From NCBI RefSeq assembly GCF_017744955.1, contig NZ_JAGIAG010000007.1, positions 1 through 64,000 of the forward strand: DNA of 64,000 nt. The letters run 5' to 3'. The stretch is from Dokdonella sp. (GTDB lineage Bacteria; Pseudomonadota; Gammaproteobacteria; Xanthomonadales; Rhodanobacteraceae). Both the position numbers and the translations under genes were made by a program. Positions within the stretch are counted from its first letter, which is position 1; every line of letters begins with the position of its first letter. Positions 33,181 to 41,238 of the stretch are shown piece by piece. Below the pieces are notes generated by a model. That model was given only the letters and a program-made list of their open reading frames with translations. It ran no database searches and was not told where the DNA came from.

Positions 33181-34314
33181 TCAGGGCAGAAAGCTGGTGC
33201 GGATCGCCTCCAGCAGCGGATCGCGCTGTCCGGCGGGCGCATCCGGCAGGTGGCCCTGGCCGATCGTCCAGATGATCAGGCTGCCCAGTCCCTGTTCCTT
33301 CGCCCAGGCGCCCTTGTCGGCGAGCGACTGCGCGTCTTCGTAGCTGAGGAAGTTGCAGCCCTGCGGACCGAGGCCGCCGGCCGAGGACAGGTACGGCACG
33401 TGCGCCGTCGCGTCCCATCGTCGCGCGGCCGGCGTCAGGTACTGCTGCGCGATGACGGAATAGGAGAACTCGCCGTCGCTGCCGACGATCCAGCCCGGGG
33501 TCTGGTGCGGCTCGGTCACGTCGCGCCAGCACACGCCGTAGAAGCCGCTGCCGACGCCGAGCTTCGCCGCCGGAACGCCGGAGGCGAGGTAGTAGGCGAC
33601 GCTGCCGGAAATCGACGACGGCGTCTCTCCCGTCTGGCCGTGCAGCGCGGAGCTGTGCCAGCTCTGCCAGCCGTCGGCCGGCCATTCCATGTCGTAGCTC
33701 ATGACGTTGAGGCGATCGAACAGCGGCGCGATCTGACCCCACCACGGATCGGGCGTGGCGAAATTGGTGTTGATCCAGCCGACCGGCACGGTGAGGATCG
33801 CGCCCGGCACGCGTGCGCGGATCGTGTGCACGAGCGCCACGAAGTCGTCGCGGTCGCTGTCGGCGAGCGGCTCCCAGTCGAGGTCGAAGCCGTCCACGTT
33901 CCAGGACGCGAAGACGTCGTGCAGCGCATCGGCAAGCCGGTCGCGGCCCTGCTGCGTGCGCGCGGCGCCGCGCCAGCCGTCGATCTCGCCGGCGCCGCCG
34001 ATCATGATGATCGCCTTGCGGTTCGCGGCGTGCGCCGCGGCGACGGCGGAGGCCGCCCACTGCGGGCCTTCCACGTCGTCGATGTCGAAGTCGCGCGTCA
34101 GGCTGCCGTCGGCCAGCGGGCGCATGCGGCCGATCATCAGGTGCGTGACCGCGCGGAAATCGATGTCCTCCGGCGCCAGCAGCGAGCGCTCGTAGCCGAC
34201 GAAGTAGCCCTGCACCCAGCGCGACGGATCGAAGCCGTCGGCGAAGATCGCATCGCCCGCGTGGACGGACGGGGCGGCGAGGCAGAACAGGCAGGCGAGG
34301 CGGGCGGCATGCAT
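33181..34314 (-). CDS. Secreted GH18 glycoside hydrolase (chitinase-like)
   Basis: The predicted product is 377 residues, with a signal peptide ending near SVHAG (residue 20). The mature protein opens at once with DAIFADGFD (21-29), the motif that ends or joins modules in the other secreted proteins here. The catalytic domain starts at about 33 (VQGYFVGYE) and has MIGGAG (104-109), the GH18 signature DGFDLDWE (141-148, catalytic Glu148) and MSYDMEW. These support a retaining chitinase or endo-N-acetylglucosaminidase-type fold acting on beta-1,4-GlcNAc polymers outside the cytoplasm. Substrate is not provable from sequence. Neighbouring minus-strand gene 30898-32964 may be its partner. Confidence 0.9.
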   Translation of the reverse strand: MHAARLACLFCLAAPSVHAGDAIFADGFDPSRWVQGYFVGYERSLLAPEDIDFRAVTHLMIGRMRPLADGSLTRDFDIDDVEGPQWAASAVAAAHAANRKAIIMIGGAGEIDGWRGAARTQQGRDRLADALHDVFASWNVDGFDLDWEPLADSDRDDFVALVHTIRARVPGAILTVPVGWINTNFATPDPWWGQIAPLFDRLNVMSYDMEWPADGWQSWHSSALHGQTGETPSSISGSVAYYLASGVPAAKLGVGSGFYGVCWRDVTEPHQTPGWIVGSDGEFSYSVIAQQYLTPAARRWDATAHVPYLSSAGGLGPQGCNFLSYEDAQSLADKGAWAKEQGLGSLIIWTIGQGHLPDAPAGQRDPLLEAIRTSFLP

Positions 34315-34449
34315 CGAGTTGGCTCCGGAATGGCATTGTCGATTTCAGCAGAACGGAAAAACCGCCTCGAAGCACTCATTCCCTTGCGGGTCCCCCGCGG
34401 TGGTCGGGCGCGACGCGGCGGGCAAGGCACTTCGGGGCGCCGCGACGGT

Positions 34450-34533
34450 CGTCATTCCCGGCAGCGGGAATCGATCTTGCTCTTGATTGCACTGGAAAAG
34501 ATCGAAATGGATCCCCGCTTTCGCGGGGATGAC
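34450..34533. repeat. BIME-like paired REP, copy 3
   Basis: Left arm 34450-34474 (CGTCATTCCCGGCAGCGGGA...) and right arm 34509-34533 (GGATCCCCGCTTTCGCGGGG...) flank a spacer holding ACTGGAAAAGATCGAAATGG, close to that of copy 1. It lies in the 483-bp gap 34315-34797, which otherwise holds only the aceE upstream region. Confidence 0.85.
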
Positions 34534-34674
34534 GAAAGGAGAGAGGGATGGCGAAAGGACGAAGGGGACGACGAAGGAGGCAAGGTGACGCGCGGCGGCC
34601 TTCCGCCGTTCCGCAGGATCGGACTCGTGCGTCACGCGCATGCGCGCAGCACATACGCAGGCGCACGCGGCTAT

Positions 34675-34708
34675 GCGGCATGCGAATGCCGCACCGTCTC
34701 GGTACACT
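34675..34708 (+). promoter_or_regulatory. Inverted repeat and -10-like box upstream of aceE
   Basis: GCGGCAT-GCGA-ATGCCGC (34675-34692) is a perfect 7-bp inverted repeat. It sits where a -35 element would be, relative to TACACT (34703-34708), 90 bp before the aceE start. It is operator-like. It does not match the ATTGGT-type PdhR site. Confidence 0.4.
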
Positions 34709-34797
34709 CACCGCTTCGCCACGCGCGCGCGTGATCCGCTTCGTCCGACGCGGTCCGCGCGCGGCGCAGTGCGCGCTCGCACACGGAGAATCCCGCA

Positions 34798-37497
34798 ATG
34801 AATCAGCTCAACGACATCCTCGACCAGGACCTCGACCCGACCGAAACGCAGGAGTGGACCGATGCGTTGAAGGGGGTCATCAACGCCGACGGCACCGACC
34901 GCGCGCACTACCTGCTCGAGCGGATGGTCGACGAGACGCGTCGCGCCGGCGGCTACCTGCCGTTCGAGATGACGACCGAGTACGTCAACACGATCCCGCC
35001 GCACCTGGAAGCGCGCTCGCCCGGCGACGCGGCGATGGAATGGCGCATCCGCTCGCTGATCCGCTGGAACGCGATGGCGATGGTGGTGCGCGCGAACCGT
35101 AAGCCGGGCGATCTCGGCGGCCACATCGCCAGCTTCGCCTCCTCGGCGACGCTGTACGACGTCGGCTTCAACCACTTCTGGCGCGCGCCGAGCGACAGCC
35201 ATCCGGGCGACCTGATCTTCCACCAGGGCCATTCCAGCCCGGGCGTGTACGCGCGCTCGTTCCTCGAGGGCCGCATCAGCGAGGAGCAGCTCGACTACTT
35301 CCGCATGGAAGTCGCCGGCCACGGCAAGGGCCTGTCCTCCTATCCGCATCCGTGGCTGATGCCGGAATACTGGCAGGTGCCGACGGTGTCGATGGGCCTG
35401 GGTCCGCTGCAGGCGATCTACCAGGCGCACTTCATGAAGTACCTGGAGAACCGCGGCCTGATCGCGCCGAGTGATCGCAAGGTGTGGTGCTTCCTCGGCG
35501 ACGGCGAGACCGACGAGCCCGAGTCGCTCGGTGCGATCTCGCTGGCCGGGCGCGAGGGACTGGACAACCTGATCTTCGTCATCAACTGCAACCTGCAGCG
35601 CCTCGACGGTCCGGTGCGCGGCAACGGCAAGATCATCCAGGAGCTGGAAGGCAACTTCCGCGGCGCCGGCTGGAACGTGATCAAGCTGATCTGGGGCAGC
35701 TACTGGGATCCGCTGCTCGCGCGCGACACCAGCGGCAACCTGCGCAAGATCATGATGGAGACCGTCGACGGCGAGTACCAGAACTGCAAGGCCTTCGGCG
35801 GCGCGTACACGCGCGAGCACTTCTTCGGCAAGACGCCGGAGACGCGCGAGCTGGTCGCCAGCCTGTCCGACGACGACATCTGGCGCCTGAACCGCGGCGG
35901 CCACGATCCGCACAAGGTCTACGCGGCCTATCACCAGGCGAGCCAGACCAAGGGCATGCCGACGGTGATCCTGGCCAAGACGGTCAAGGGCTACGGCATG
36001 GGCGCGGCGGGCGAGTCGCAGAACCCGACGCACCAGCAGAAGAAGCTCGACAACGAGGCCGTGCGCGCGTTCCGCGACCGCTTCAACATCCCGGTCGCCG
36101 ACGACAAGGTCGACGAGGTGCCGTACTACCACCCGGGCAAGGACTCGCCGGAAGTGCAGTACCTGCTCGAGCGGCGCAGGGCGCTCGGCGGCTTCCTGCC
36201 GCAGCGGCGCACCAAGAGCGCCTCGATCGCGGTGCCGGACCTGTCGGCGTTCGAGCAGATCACCAAGGGCAGCGGCGAGCGCGAGATCTCCACCACGATG
36301 GCGTTCGTGCGCGGCATCAACCTGCTGCTGCGCGACAAGCAGGTCGGCCCGCGCATCGTGCCGATCGTCGCCGACGAAGCGCGCACGTTCGGCATGGAAG
36401 GCATGTTCCGCCAGATTGGCATCTACGCGCCGTTCGGCCAGAAGTACAAGCCGGTCGATGCCGACCAGCTGATGTACTACCGCGAGGACCAGAAGGGCCA
36501 GGTGCTGCAGGAAGGCATCAGCGAGCCCGGCGCGATGAGCGCGTGGATGGCGGCGGCGACGAGCTATTCCAACAGCAACGTGCCGATGCTGCCGTTCTAC
36601 ATCTACTACTCGATGTTCGGCTTCCAGCGCATCGGCGACCTCGCCTGGGCCGCCGGCGACATGCGCGCGCGCGGCTTCCTGGTCGGCGGCACCTCCGGCC
36701 GCACCACGCTGAACGGCGAAGGCCTGCAGCACGAGGACGGCCACTCGCACCTGCTCGCAGGCGCGATCCCGAACTGCCGCGCCTACGACCCGACCTTCTC
36801 CTACGAAGTCGCGGTGATCGTGCAGGACGGCGCGCGCCGCATGCTGCAGGAACAGGAAGACGTCTACTACTACGTCACCGTGATGAACGAGAACTACGCG
36901 CATCCGGACCTTCCGGCCGGCGCGGAAGCCGACATCGTCAAGGGCATGTATTTGTTCCGCGACTCGGGCAAGGGCAAAGGCAAGAGCAAGGTGCCGGTGG
37001 TGCAGCTGCTCGGCTGCGGCACGATCCTGCGCGAGGTGATCGCGGCGGCGGAACTGCTCGAGAAGGAGTTCGGCGTCGCCAGCGACATCTGGTCCTGTCC
37101 GAGCTTCACGGAACTGCGCCGCGACGGCTTCGCCGTCGAGCGCTGGAACCGCCTGCATCCGATGGAGAAGAAGCCGCGCACGGCGCATGTCACGGCGTGC
37201 CTGGAAGACCGCGCCGGCCCGGTGATCGTCGCGACCGACTACGTGCGCGAGTACGCCGACCAGATCCGCGCGTTCATGCCGGACGGCAAGCGCTACACCG
37301 TGCTCGGCACCGACGGCTTCGGCCGCAGCGACACGCGCGCGAACCTGCGTGCGTTCTTCGAAGTCGACCGCTACTGGGTCGCGCACGCCGCGATCGCCGC
37401 ACTCGCCGCCGAGGGCAAGATGAATCCCGAGGACGTCGCGCGCGCGATCAAGCTGTGGAAGCTCGATCCGGAAAAGCCCAATCCCGTGACGGTCTGA
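34798..37497 (+). CDS. aceE: Pyruvate dehydrogenase E1 component (homodimeric)
   Basis: The predicted product is 899 residues, the expected size of the homodimeric E1 of proteobacteria. It decarboxylates pyruvate using thiamine diphosphate and transfers the acetyl group to the lipoyl domains of E2. The ThDP motif GDGETDEPE starts near residue 235 and ends in VINCN. Typical E1p blocks GGHIASFASSATLYDVGFNHF, FHQGHSSPGVYARSFLEG (here split) and QRIGDLAWAAGDMRARGFL are present. The ATG 34798 start is preceded by GGAGAATCCCGCA. No aceF or lpd follows; the next gene encodes an ion channel, so the E2 and E3 genes must lie elsewhere. It is cytoplasmic. Confidence 0.97.
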   Translation: MNQLNDILDQDLDPTETQEWTDALKGVINADGTDRAHYLLERMVDETRRAGGYLPFEMTTEYVNTIPPHLEARSPGDAAMEWRIRSLIRWNAMAMVVRANRKPGDLGGHIASFASSATLYDVGFNHFWRAPSDSHPGDLIFHQGHSSPGVYARSFLEGRISEEQLDYFRMEVAGHGKGLSSYPHPWLMPEYWQVPTVSMGLGPLQAIYQAHFMKYLENRGLIAPSDRKVWCFLGDGETDEPESLGAISLAGREGLDNLIFVINCNLQRLDGPVRGNGKIIQELEGNFRGAGWNVIKLIWGSYWDPLLARDTSGNLRKIMMETVDGEYQNCKAFGGAYTREHFFGKTPETRELVASLSDDDIWRLNRGGHDPHKVYAAYHQASQTKGMPTVILAKTVKGYGMGAAGESQNPTHQQKKLDNEAVRAFRDRFNIPVADDKVDEVPYYHPGKDSPEVQYLLERRRALGGFLPQRRTKSASIAVPDLSAFEQITKGSGEREISTTMAFVRGINLLLRDKQVGPRIVPIVADEARTFGMEGMFRQIGIYAPFGQKYKPVDADQLMYYREDQKGQVLQEGISEPGAMSAWMAAATSYSNSNVPMLPFYIYYSMFGFQRIGDLAWAAGDMRARGFLVGGTSGRTTLNGEGLQHEDGHSHLLAGAIPNCRAYDPTFSYEVAVIVQDGARRMLQEQEDVYYYVTVMNENYAHPDLPAGAEADIVKGMYLFRDSGKGKGKSKVPVVQLLGCGTILREVIAAAELLEKEFGVASDIWSCPSFTELRRDGFAVERWNRLHPMEKKPRTAHVTACLEDRAGPVIVATDYVREYADQIRAFMPDGKRYTVLGTDGFGRSDTRANLRAFFEVDRYWVAHAAIAALAAEGKMNPEDVARAIKLWKLDPEKPNPVTV

Positions 37498-37546
37498 GAT
37501 CCCGACGCGGGGCATTTCTCCCGCGGGAGCGGTTTTCCTCCGACTT

Positions 37547-37606
37547 CCCTCACCACAACCCTCTCCCGCAAGCGGGAGAGGTCGCGCCGCAGGCGCGGGT
37601 GAGGGA
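37547..37606. repeat. REP element with CTCTCCCGCAAGCGGGAGAG core, copy 1
   Basis: The 20-bp palindromic core (37561-37580) is preceded by CCCTCACCACAAC and followed by a second small inverted pair, GCGCCGCAGGCGCGGGTGAGGG. The same core occurs at 40312-40331. It lies between aceE and the channel gene. Confidence 0.85.
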
Positions 37607-37757
37607 TGCGCCGGCGAAACCGTTCGGCGAATGCGCGCTCTTTCCGCCGCACTGCGCACGCTCGTCCCGCCGCGCGCCGCCATCGGCCCTGAAGCCCCGC
37701 CGAATCGCCGTATCGCGTTCGATTGACGCCCCAGGCAGGCGCTTCGATGATGCGCGG

Positions 37758-40094
37758 ATGCCTTCGATCCAGCGTCTTCTTTTCCTGTGCCTCCTGCTGC
37801 TCGCGGCGCCGTGCTTCGCGCAGGCGCCCGACGCGGCGAAAGTCGTCGACGATGCGCGCCAGCAGACCGCCGACATCCGCAAGCAGCTCGCCGCGGGCGA
37901 CGTCGACGACGCCAAGCTCGGCCAGTTCCGCGAAGCGGCCGTCGCCTTCGGCGCGCAGGCGGAAGCGCTCGTCGCCGACCGCGCGCCGAAGCTCGCCGCG
38001 ATCCAGGCGCGCCTGACCGAACTCGGCCCCGCGCCGCCGAAGGGCAGCAGCGAGGCGCCGGACATCGCCGCCCAGCGCAACGACCTCACCAAGCAGGCCG
38101 CGGCGCTCGACGCGGAGATCAAGCGCGCCAAGGTGATGGCGCTGGACAGCGAGCAGCTGACCGGCGAGATCGCCGAAGCGCGCCGCGCGAACTTCCAGGC
38201 GCAGCTGTCGCAGCGCACGGCCTTTCCGTTGACGCCGTCGTTCTGGAGCGACGGCGCCGGCGCCCGCCTGGCGTCGCTGCGCGACGGCTTCCTGGTCGCC
38301 CTGGGCGATGCGTTCGCGCCGGACAACCGCGGCTTCGCCGTCGCCGGCCTGCTGCTCGGCCTGGCGCTGTTCGGGCTCGGCCGCTGGTGGGCGGTGCGCG
38401 CGCTGATGCGCCTGACCGCCGGCCGCGTTCCGCAGGGCCGGCTGCGCCGCTCGGCGTTCGCGCTGGCGATCGTGGCCGTCACCACCGTGTTCACCGGCTT
38501 CGGCGTGCAGGTGGTGATGCTCGGGCTCGACTGGCACGGCGCGTTCTCCGGCGCGGAACGCGCGTTGGCCGACGTCATCGTCGGTGCCGCGTACTTCGGC
38601 AGTTTCGTCTCCGGCCTGGGCTACGCCCTGCTGTCGCCGGCGCGTCCGTCGTGGCGCCTGCCGGCGATTCCCGACGTGATCGCGCGCCGCCTGCGCTTCG
38701 CGCCGCCGCTGTTCGGCGTCGCGGTGGCGCTCAGCATCCTGTCCAACCGGATCGCCAAGCTCATCGTCGGCGGCAGCCTGACGGCGACCATCACGGTGAG
38801 CTTCGTGGTGGCGATCCTCTACGGCGTGCTGATCGCCTGGGTGCTCGCGCGCTGCGGCGTCGTGCGGCCGCAGGAGGGCGAGGCCGAGGCCGCGCCGCGC
38901 CCGGCGTGGCTCGGCATCGCCATCGCCGTGTACTGGCTCGGCGCGATCGTCACCGTGGCGGCGGCCCTGCTCGGCTACGTCGCGTTCGCCATCCTGCTGG
39001 CGCGGCAGATGATGTGGCTGCTGATCGTGGTGGCGGCGCTGTACCTGCTGGTGCGGCTGGTCGAGGACTTCTGCGCGACGGCGCTGTCCTCGCGCGCGGC
39101 GTGGGCGCAGCGCACGCTCGGCCTCGAGCCGCGCACGCTCGACCAGTTCGCCGTGGTGCTGTCGGGCGCGTTCCGCGTCTTCGTGTTCCTGTTCGCGCTG
39201 GTGATCGCGTTCGTGCCGTTCACCGAGCCTTCCGATCTGGTCGCGCGCGGCAGCCGCCTCGGCGGCGGCATCCAGCTCGGCCAGATGGAAGTCACGCCGA
39301 CCGCGGTGTTCGGCGCGCTGCTGGTGTTCGCGCTCGGCTGGCTGGTCGTGCGCATGCTGCAGCGCTGGCTCGGCGAACGCTTCCTGCCGACCACGCGCAT
39401 GGATCCGGGCATGCGCAATTCCGTCACGACCCTGCTCGGCTACGTCGGCATCGTCGTCGTCGTCGCGCTGGCGCTGTCGGCGCTCGGCCTGTCGCTCGAA
39501 CGCATCGCCTGGGTCGCCAGCGCGCTGTCGGTCGGCATCGGTTTCGGCCTGCAAGCGATCGTGCAGAACTTCGTCTCCGGCCTGATCCTGCTCGCCGAGC
39601 GGCCGGTCAAGGTCGGCGACTGGGTCGTGCTCGGCGACACCGAGGGCGACATCCGCCGCATCAACGTGCGCGCGACCGAGATCCAGATGGCCGATCGCTC
39701 GACCGTGATCGTGCCGAACTCCGAACTGATCACCAAGAGCGTGCGCAACGTGACGCTGGCGAACGCCGAGGGGCGCGTGCAGTTCCGTCTGCCGCTGCCG
39801 CTCGACACCGACGCCGAGCAGGTGCGCGAACTGGTGTTCGTGTCGATCCGCGCGCATCCGGGCGTGTTCGAGAAGCCGGCGCCGTCGGTGTTGCTCGAGG
39901 GCATCCAGAACGGCAGTCTGGTGCTGCTGGTCACCGCCTACATCGCCAGCCCGCGCCAGTCCGGCTCGGTGCGCAGCGACCTCCTGTTCGACCTGCTGGC
40001 GCGCCTGCGCGCGGCCGGCATCGCGCTGTCGACGCCGTACGACGTGAAGCTGCGCGGCGCCGATGCGGCGTCGGTGGAATCGGTTCGGGATTGA
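37758..40094 (+). CDS. MscS-family mechanosensitive channel with DUF3772-type N-terminal domain
   Basis: The predicted product is 778 residues from ATG 37758. The frame is open far upstream only as a shadow of aceE. A signal peptide (MPSIQRLLFLCLLLLAAPCFA) leads into a periplasmic helical domain (about 25-165) rich in Q, K and A. This resembles the DUF3772 domain of large MscS/MscK-type channels. About nine to eleven hydrophobic segments follow from about 195 to 590. The pore-lining MscS helix and beta domain are at about 590-690 (GFGLQAIVQNFVSGLILL, ERPVKVGDWV, then IVPNSELITKSVRN). It opens on membrane tension to release solutes at hypo-osmotic shock. The ribosome-binding site is weak. It stands alone, between repeat elements. 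Confidence 0.93.
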   Translation: MPSIQRLLFLCLLLLAAPCFAQAPDAAKVVDDARQQTADIRKQLAAGDVDDAKLGQFREAAVAFGAQAEALVADRAPKLAAIQARLTELGPAPPKGSSEAPDIAAQRNDLTKQAAALDAEIKRAKVMALDSEQLTGEIAEARRANFQAQLSQRTAFPLTPSFWSDGAGARLASLRDGFLVALGDAFAPDNRGFAVAGLLLGLALFGLGRWWAVRALMRLTAGRVPQGRLRRSAFALAIVAVTTVFTGFGVQVVMLGLDWHGAFSGAERALADVIVGAAYFGSFVSGLGYALLSPARPSWRLPAIPDVIARRLRFAPPLFGVAVALSILSNRIAKLIVGGSLTATITVSFVVAILYGVLIAWVLARCGVVRPQEGEAEAAPRPAWLGIAIAVYWLGAIVTVAAALLGYVAFAILLARQMMWLLIVVAALYLLVRLVEDFCATALSSRAAWAQRTLGLEPRTLDQFAVVLSGAFRVFVFLFALVIAFVPFTEPSDLVARGSRLGGGIQLGQMEVTPTAVFGALLVFALGWLVVRMLQRWLGERFLPTTRMDPGMRNSVTTLLGYVGIVVVVALALSALGLSLERIAWVASALSVGIGFGLQAIVQNFVSGLILLAERPVKVGDWVVLGDTEGDIRRINVRATEIQMADRSTVIVPNSELITKSVRNVTLANAEGRVQFRLPLPLDTDAEQVRELVFVSIRAHPGVFEKPAPSVLLEGIQNGSLVLLVTAYIASPRQSGSVRSDLLFDLLARLRAAGIALSTPYDVKLRGADAASVESVRD

Positions 40095-40106
40095 GGGCAG
40101 AAGCGA

Positions 40107-40184
40107 TTGGACGCGGATTGACGCGGATGAGCGCGGATTTTTCTTGAAGTTCTATCCGCTCGATCCGTGTCGATCCGCGTCCAA
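40107..40184. repeat. GCGGAT-rich inverted repeat
   Basis: The left arm TTGGACGCGGATTGACGCGG... (40107-40138) pairs with the right arm ...GATCCGTGTCGATCCGCG... (40154-40184). It directly follows the channel gene. Related arms recur at 40427-40516. Confidence 0.8.
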
Positions 40185-40297
40185 AGCTTTTCGACGTCCG
40201 ACCGGAAAATGGGCGTCATGGGCGCTTTCCTTCCCCGGGTCACGGGCGAAGGTGCCGAAGGCGGATGGGGGCGAAGTGGAGCGCCACGCTCCGATTG

Positions 40298-40334
40298 CCC
40301 CTCACCCTGCCATCTCCCGCAAGCGGGAGAGGGG
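40298..40334. repeat. REP element with TCTCCCGCAAGCGGGAGAG core, copy 2
   Basis: CCCCTCACCCTGCCA is followed by the palindromic core (40312-40331), as in the copy at 37547-37606. It lies in the 428-bp gap 40095-40522, which holds only repeats. Confidence 0.85.
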
Positions 40335-40426
40335 AAAAACGGATGCGGATCGAACGTCGCGGCTGCCGTCGGCAGCCGAGGCCCCCGGCACTGAGGAACG
40401 CAGTTCCTCGAACGCCCTTATCGGCT

Positions 40427-40516
40427 CCTATCCGCGTCGATCCGCGTCAAAGCTCTATCCGCTTCACCCGCGTCGATCTGCGTCCGACGCTCCTGTCGGC
40501 TCCTGCCCGCGTCCAA
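40427..40516. repeat. Tandem right-arm copies of the GCGGAT repeat
   Basis: Three related segments (TATCCGCGTCGATCCGCGTC, then ATCCGCTTCACCCGCGTCG and CCTGCCCGCGTCCAA) repeat the right arm of the element at 40154-40184. No coding sequence is seen here. Confidence 0.6.
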
Positions 40517-40522
40517 GGCCGT

Positions 40523-41224
40523 TCAAACGCGCCCGACGACGGGAATCGACGCGCCGGTGATCGCGCTGGCGCGATCGGACAGCAGGAACACGATGACGTC
40601 GGCGAGCTGCTCGGGCTTCACCCAGCGGTCGAAGTCGGCCTTCGGCATGTCGGCGCGGTTCGGCGGCGTGTCGATGATGCTCGGCAGCAGCGCGTTGACC
40701 GTGATGCGACGGTCCTTGAGTTCCTCGGCCAGCGCCTCGGTCAGGCGCGCGACGCCGGACTTCGACGCCGCGTAGGCGCCCATGCCGGCGCCGGCCTTCA
40801 CCGCGCCGTTGGCGCCGATGTTGACGATGCGCCCGCTCGCGTTCTTCGCCAGATGCGCGATCGCCGCCTTGCTCGCCGCGACCGCGCTGCGCAGGTTCAC
40901 TGTGTAGAGCAGGTCCCAGGTGTCGAGCCTGCCGTCGGCGACGGTCTCCCAGCGGAAGGTACCGGCGATGTTGACCAGCGCGTCGAGTCCGCCGAGCGCG
41001 TCGGCCGCGCGGTCCAGCGTCGCGGTGGCGGCGTCCGCCTCGGCGAGGTCGGCGCCGCCGAACAGGCGCGCTTCGCCGAGTTCGGCCTCGGCGTGCGGCC
41101 GCTCGGCGCGGTCGATCGCCGCGACGCGCGCGCCGGCCGCCTGCAGCGCGCGCACCACCGCGACGCCGAGCGATCCGAACGCGCCGGTGACGGCGATGCG
41201 CTTGCCTTCGAGTTCTCCAGCCAT
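40523..41224 (-). CDS. Short-chain dehydrogenase/reductase (SDR) family oxidoreductase
   Basis: The predicted product is 233 residues from ATG 41224, with GAGGAACG about 7 nt upstream. An ATG at 41239 overlapping the cysNC stop is the alternative. It has the classical SDR pattern: cofactor motif TGAFGSLG near the N terminus, NIAG in the middle and catalytic YAASK in GAYAASKSG. The expected Ser lies in the NIGANGAVKAG stretch, where the usual S is not obvious, so the catalytic tetrad may be altered. It uses NAD(P)H on an unknown substrate. It is the third gene of the cysD-cysNC transcription unit, with tight spacing. A role in sulfur metabolism is suggested by position only. Confidence 0.85.
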   Translation of the reverse strand: MAGELEGKRIAVTGAFGSLGVAVVRALQAAGARVAAIDRAERPHAEAELGEARLFGGADLAEADAATATLDRAADALGGLDALVNIAGTFRWETVADGRLDTWDLLYTVNLRSAVAASKAAIAHLAKNASGRIVNIGANGAVKAGAGMGAYAASKSGVARLTEALAEELKDRRITVNALLPSIIDTPPNRADMPKADFDRWVKPEQLADVIVFLLSDRASAITGASIPVVGRV

Positions 41225-41238
41225 GCTCGCGTTCCTCA

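Noticed and set aside
37518..37536. CTCCCGCGGGAG palindrome followed by CGGTTTT after aceE, considered as a terminator
   Set aside because: It is a perfect palindrome without a proper loop and has only four T residues. Too weak to call.
35484..40094. Long plus-strand frame of 1536 codons through aceE and the channel gene
   Set aside because: Its first 750 codons are out of frame with aceE and arginine-rich. Only the part from ATG 37758 encodes a protein with a signal peptide and MscS motifs.
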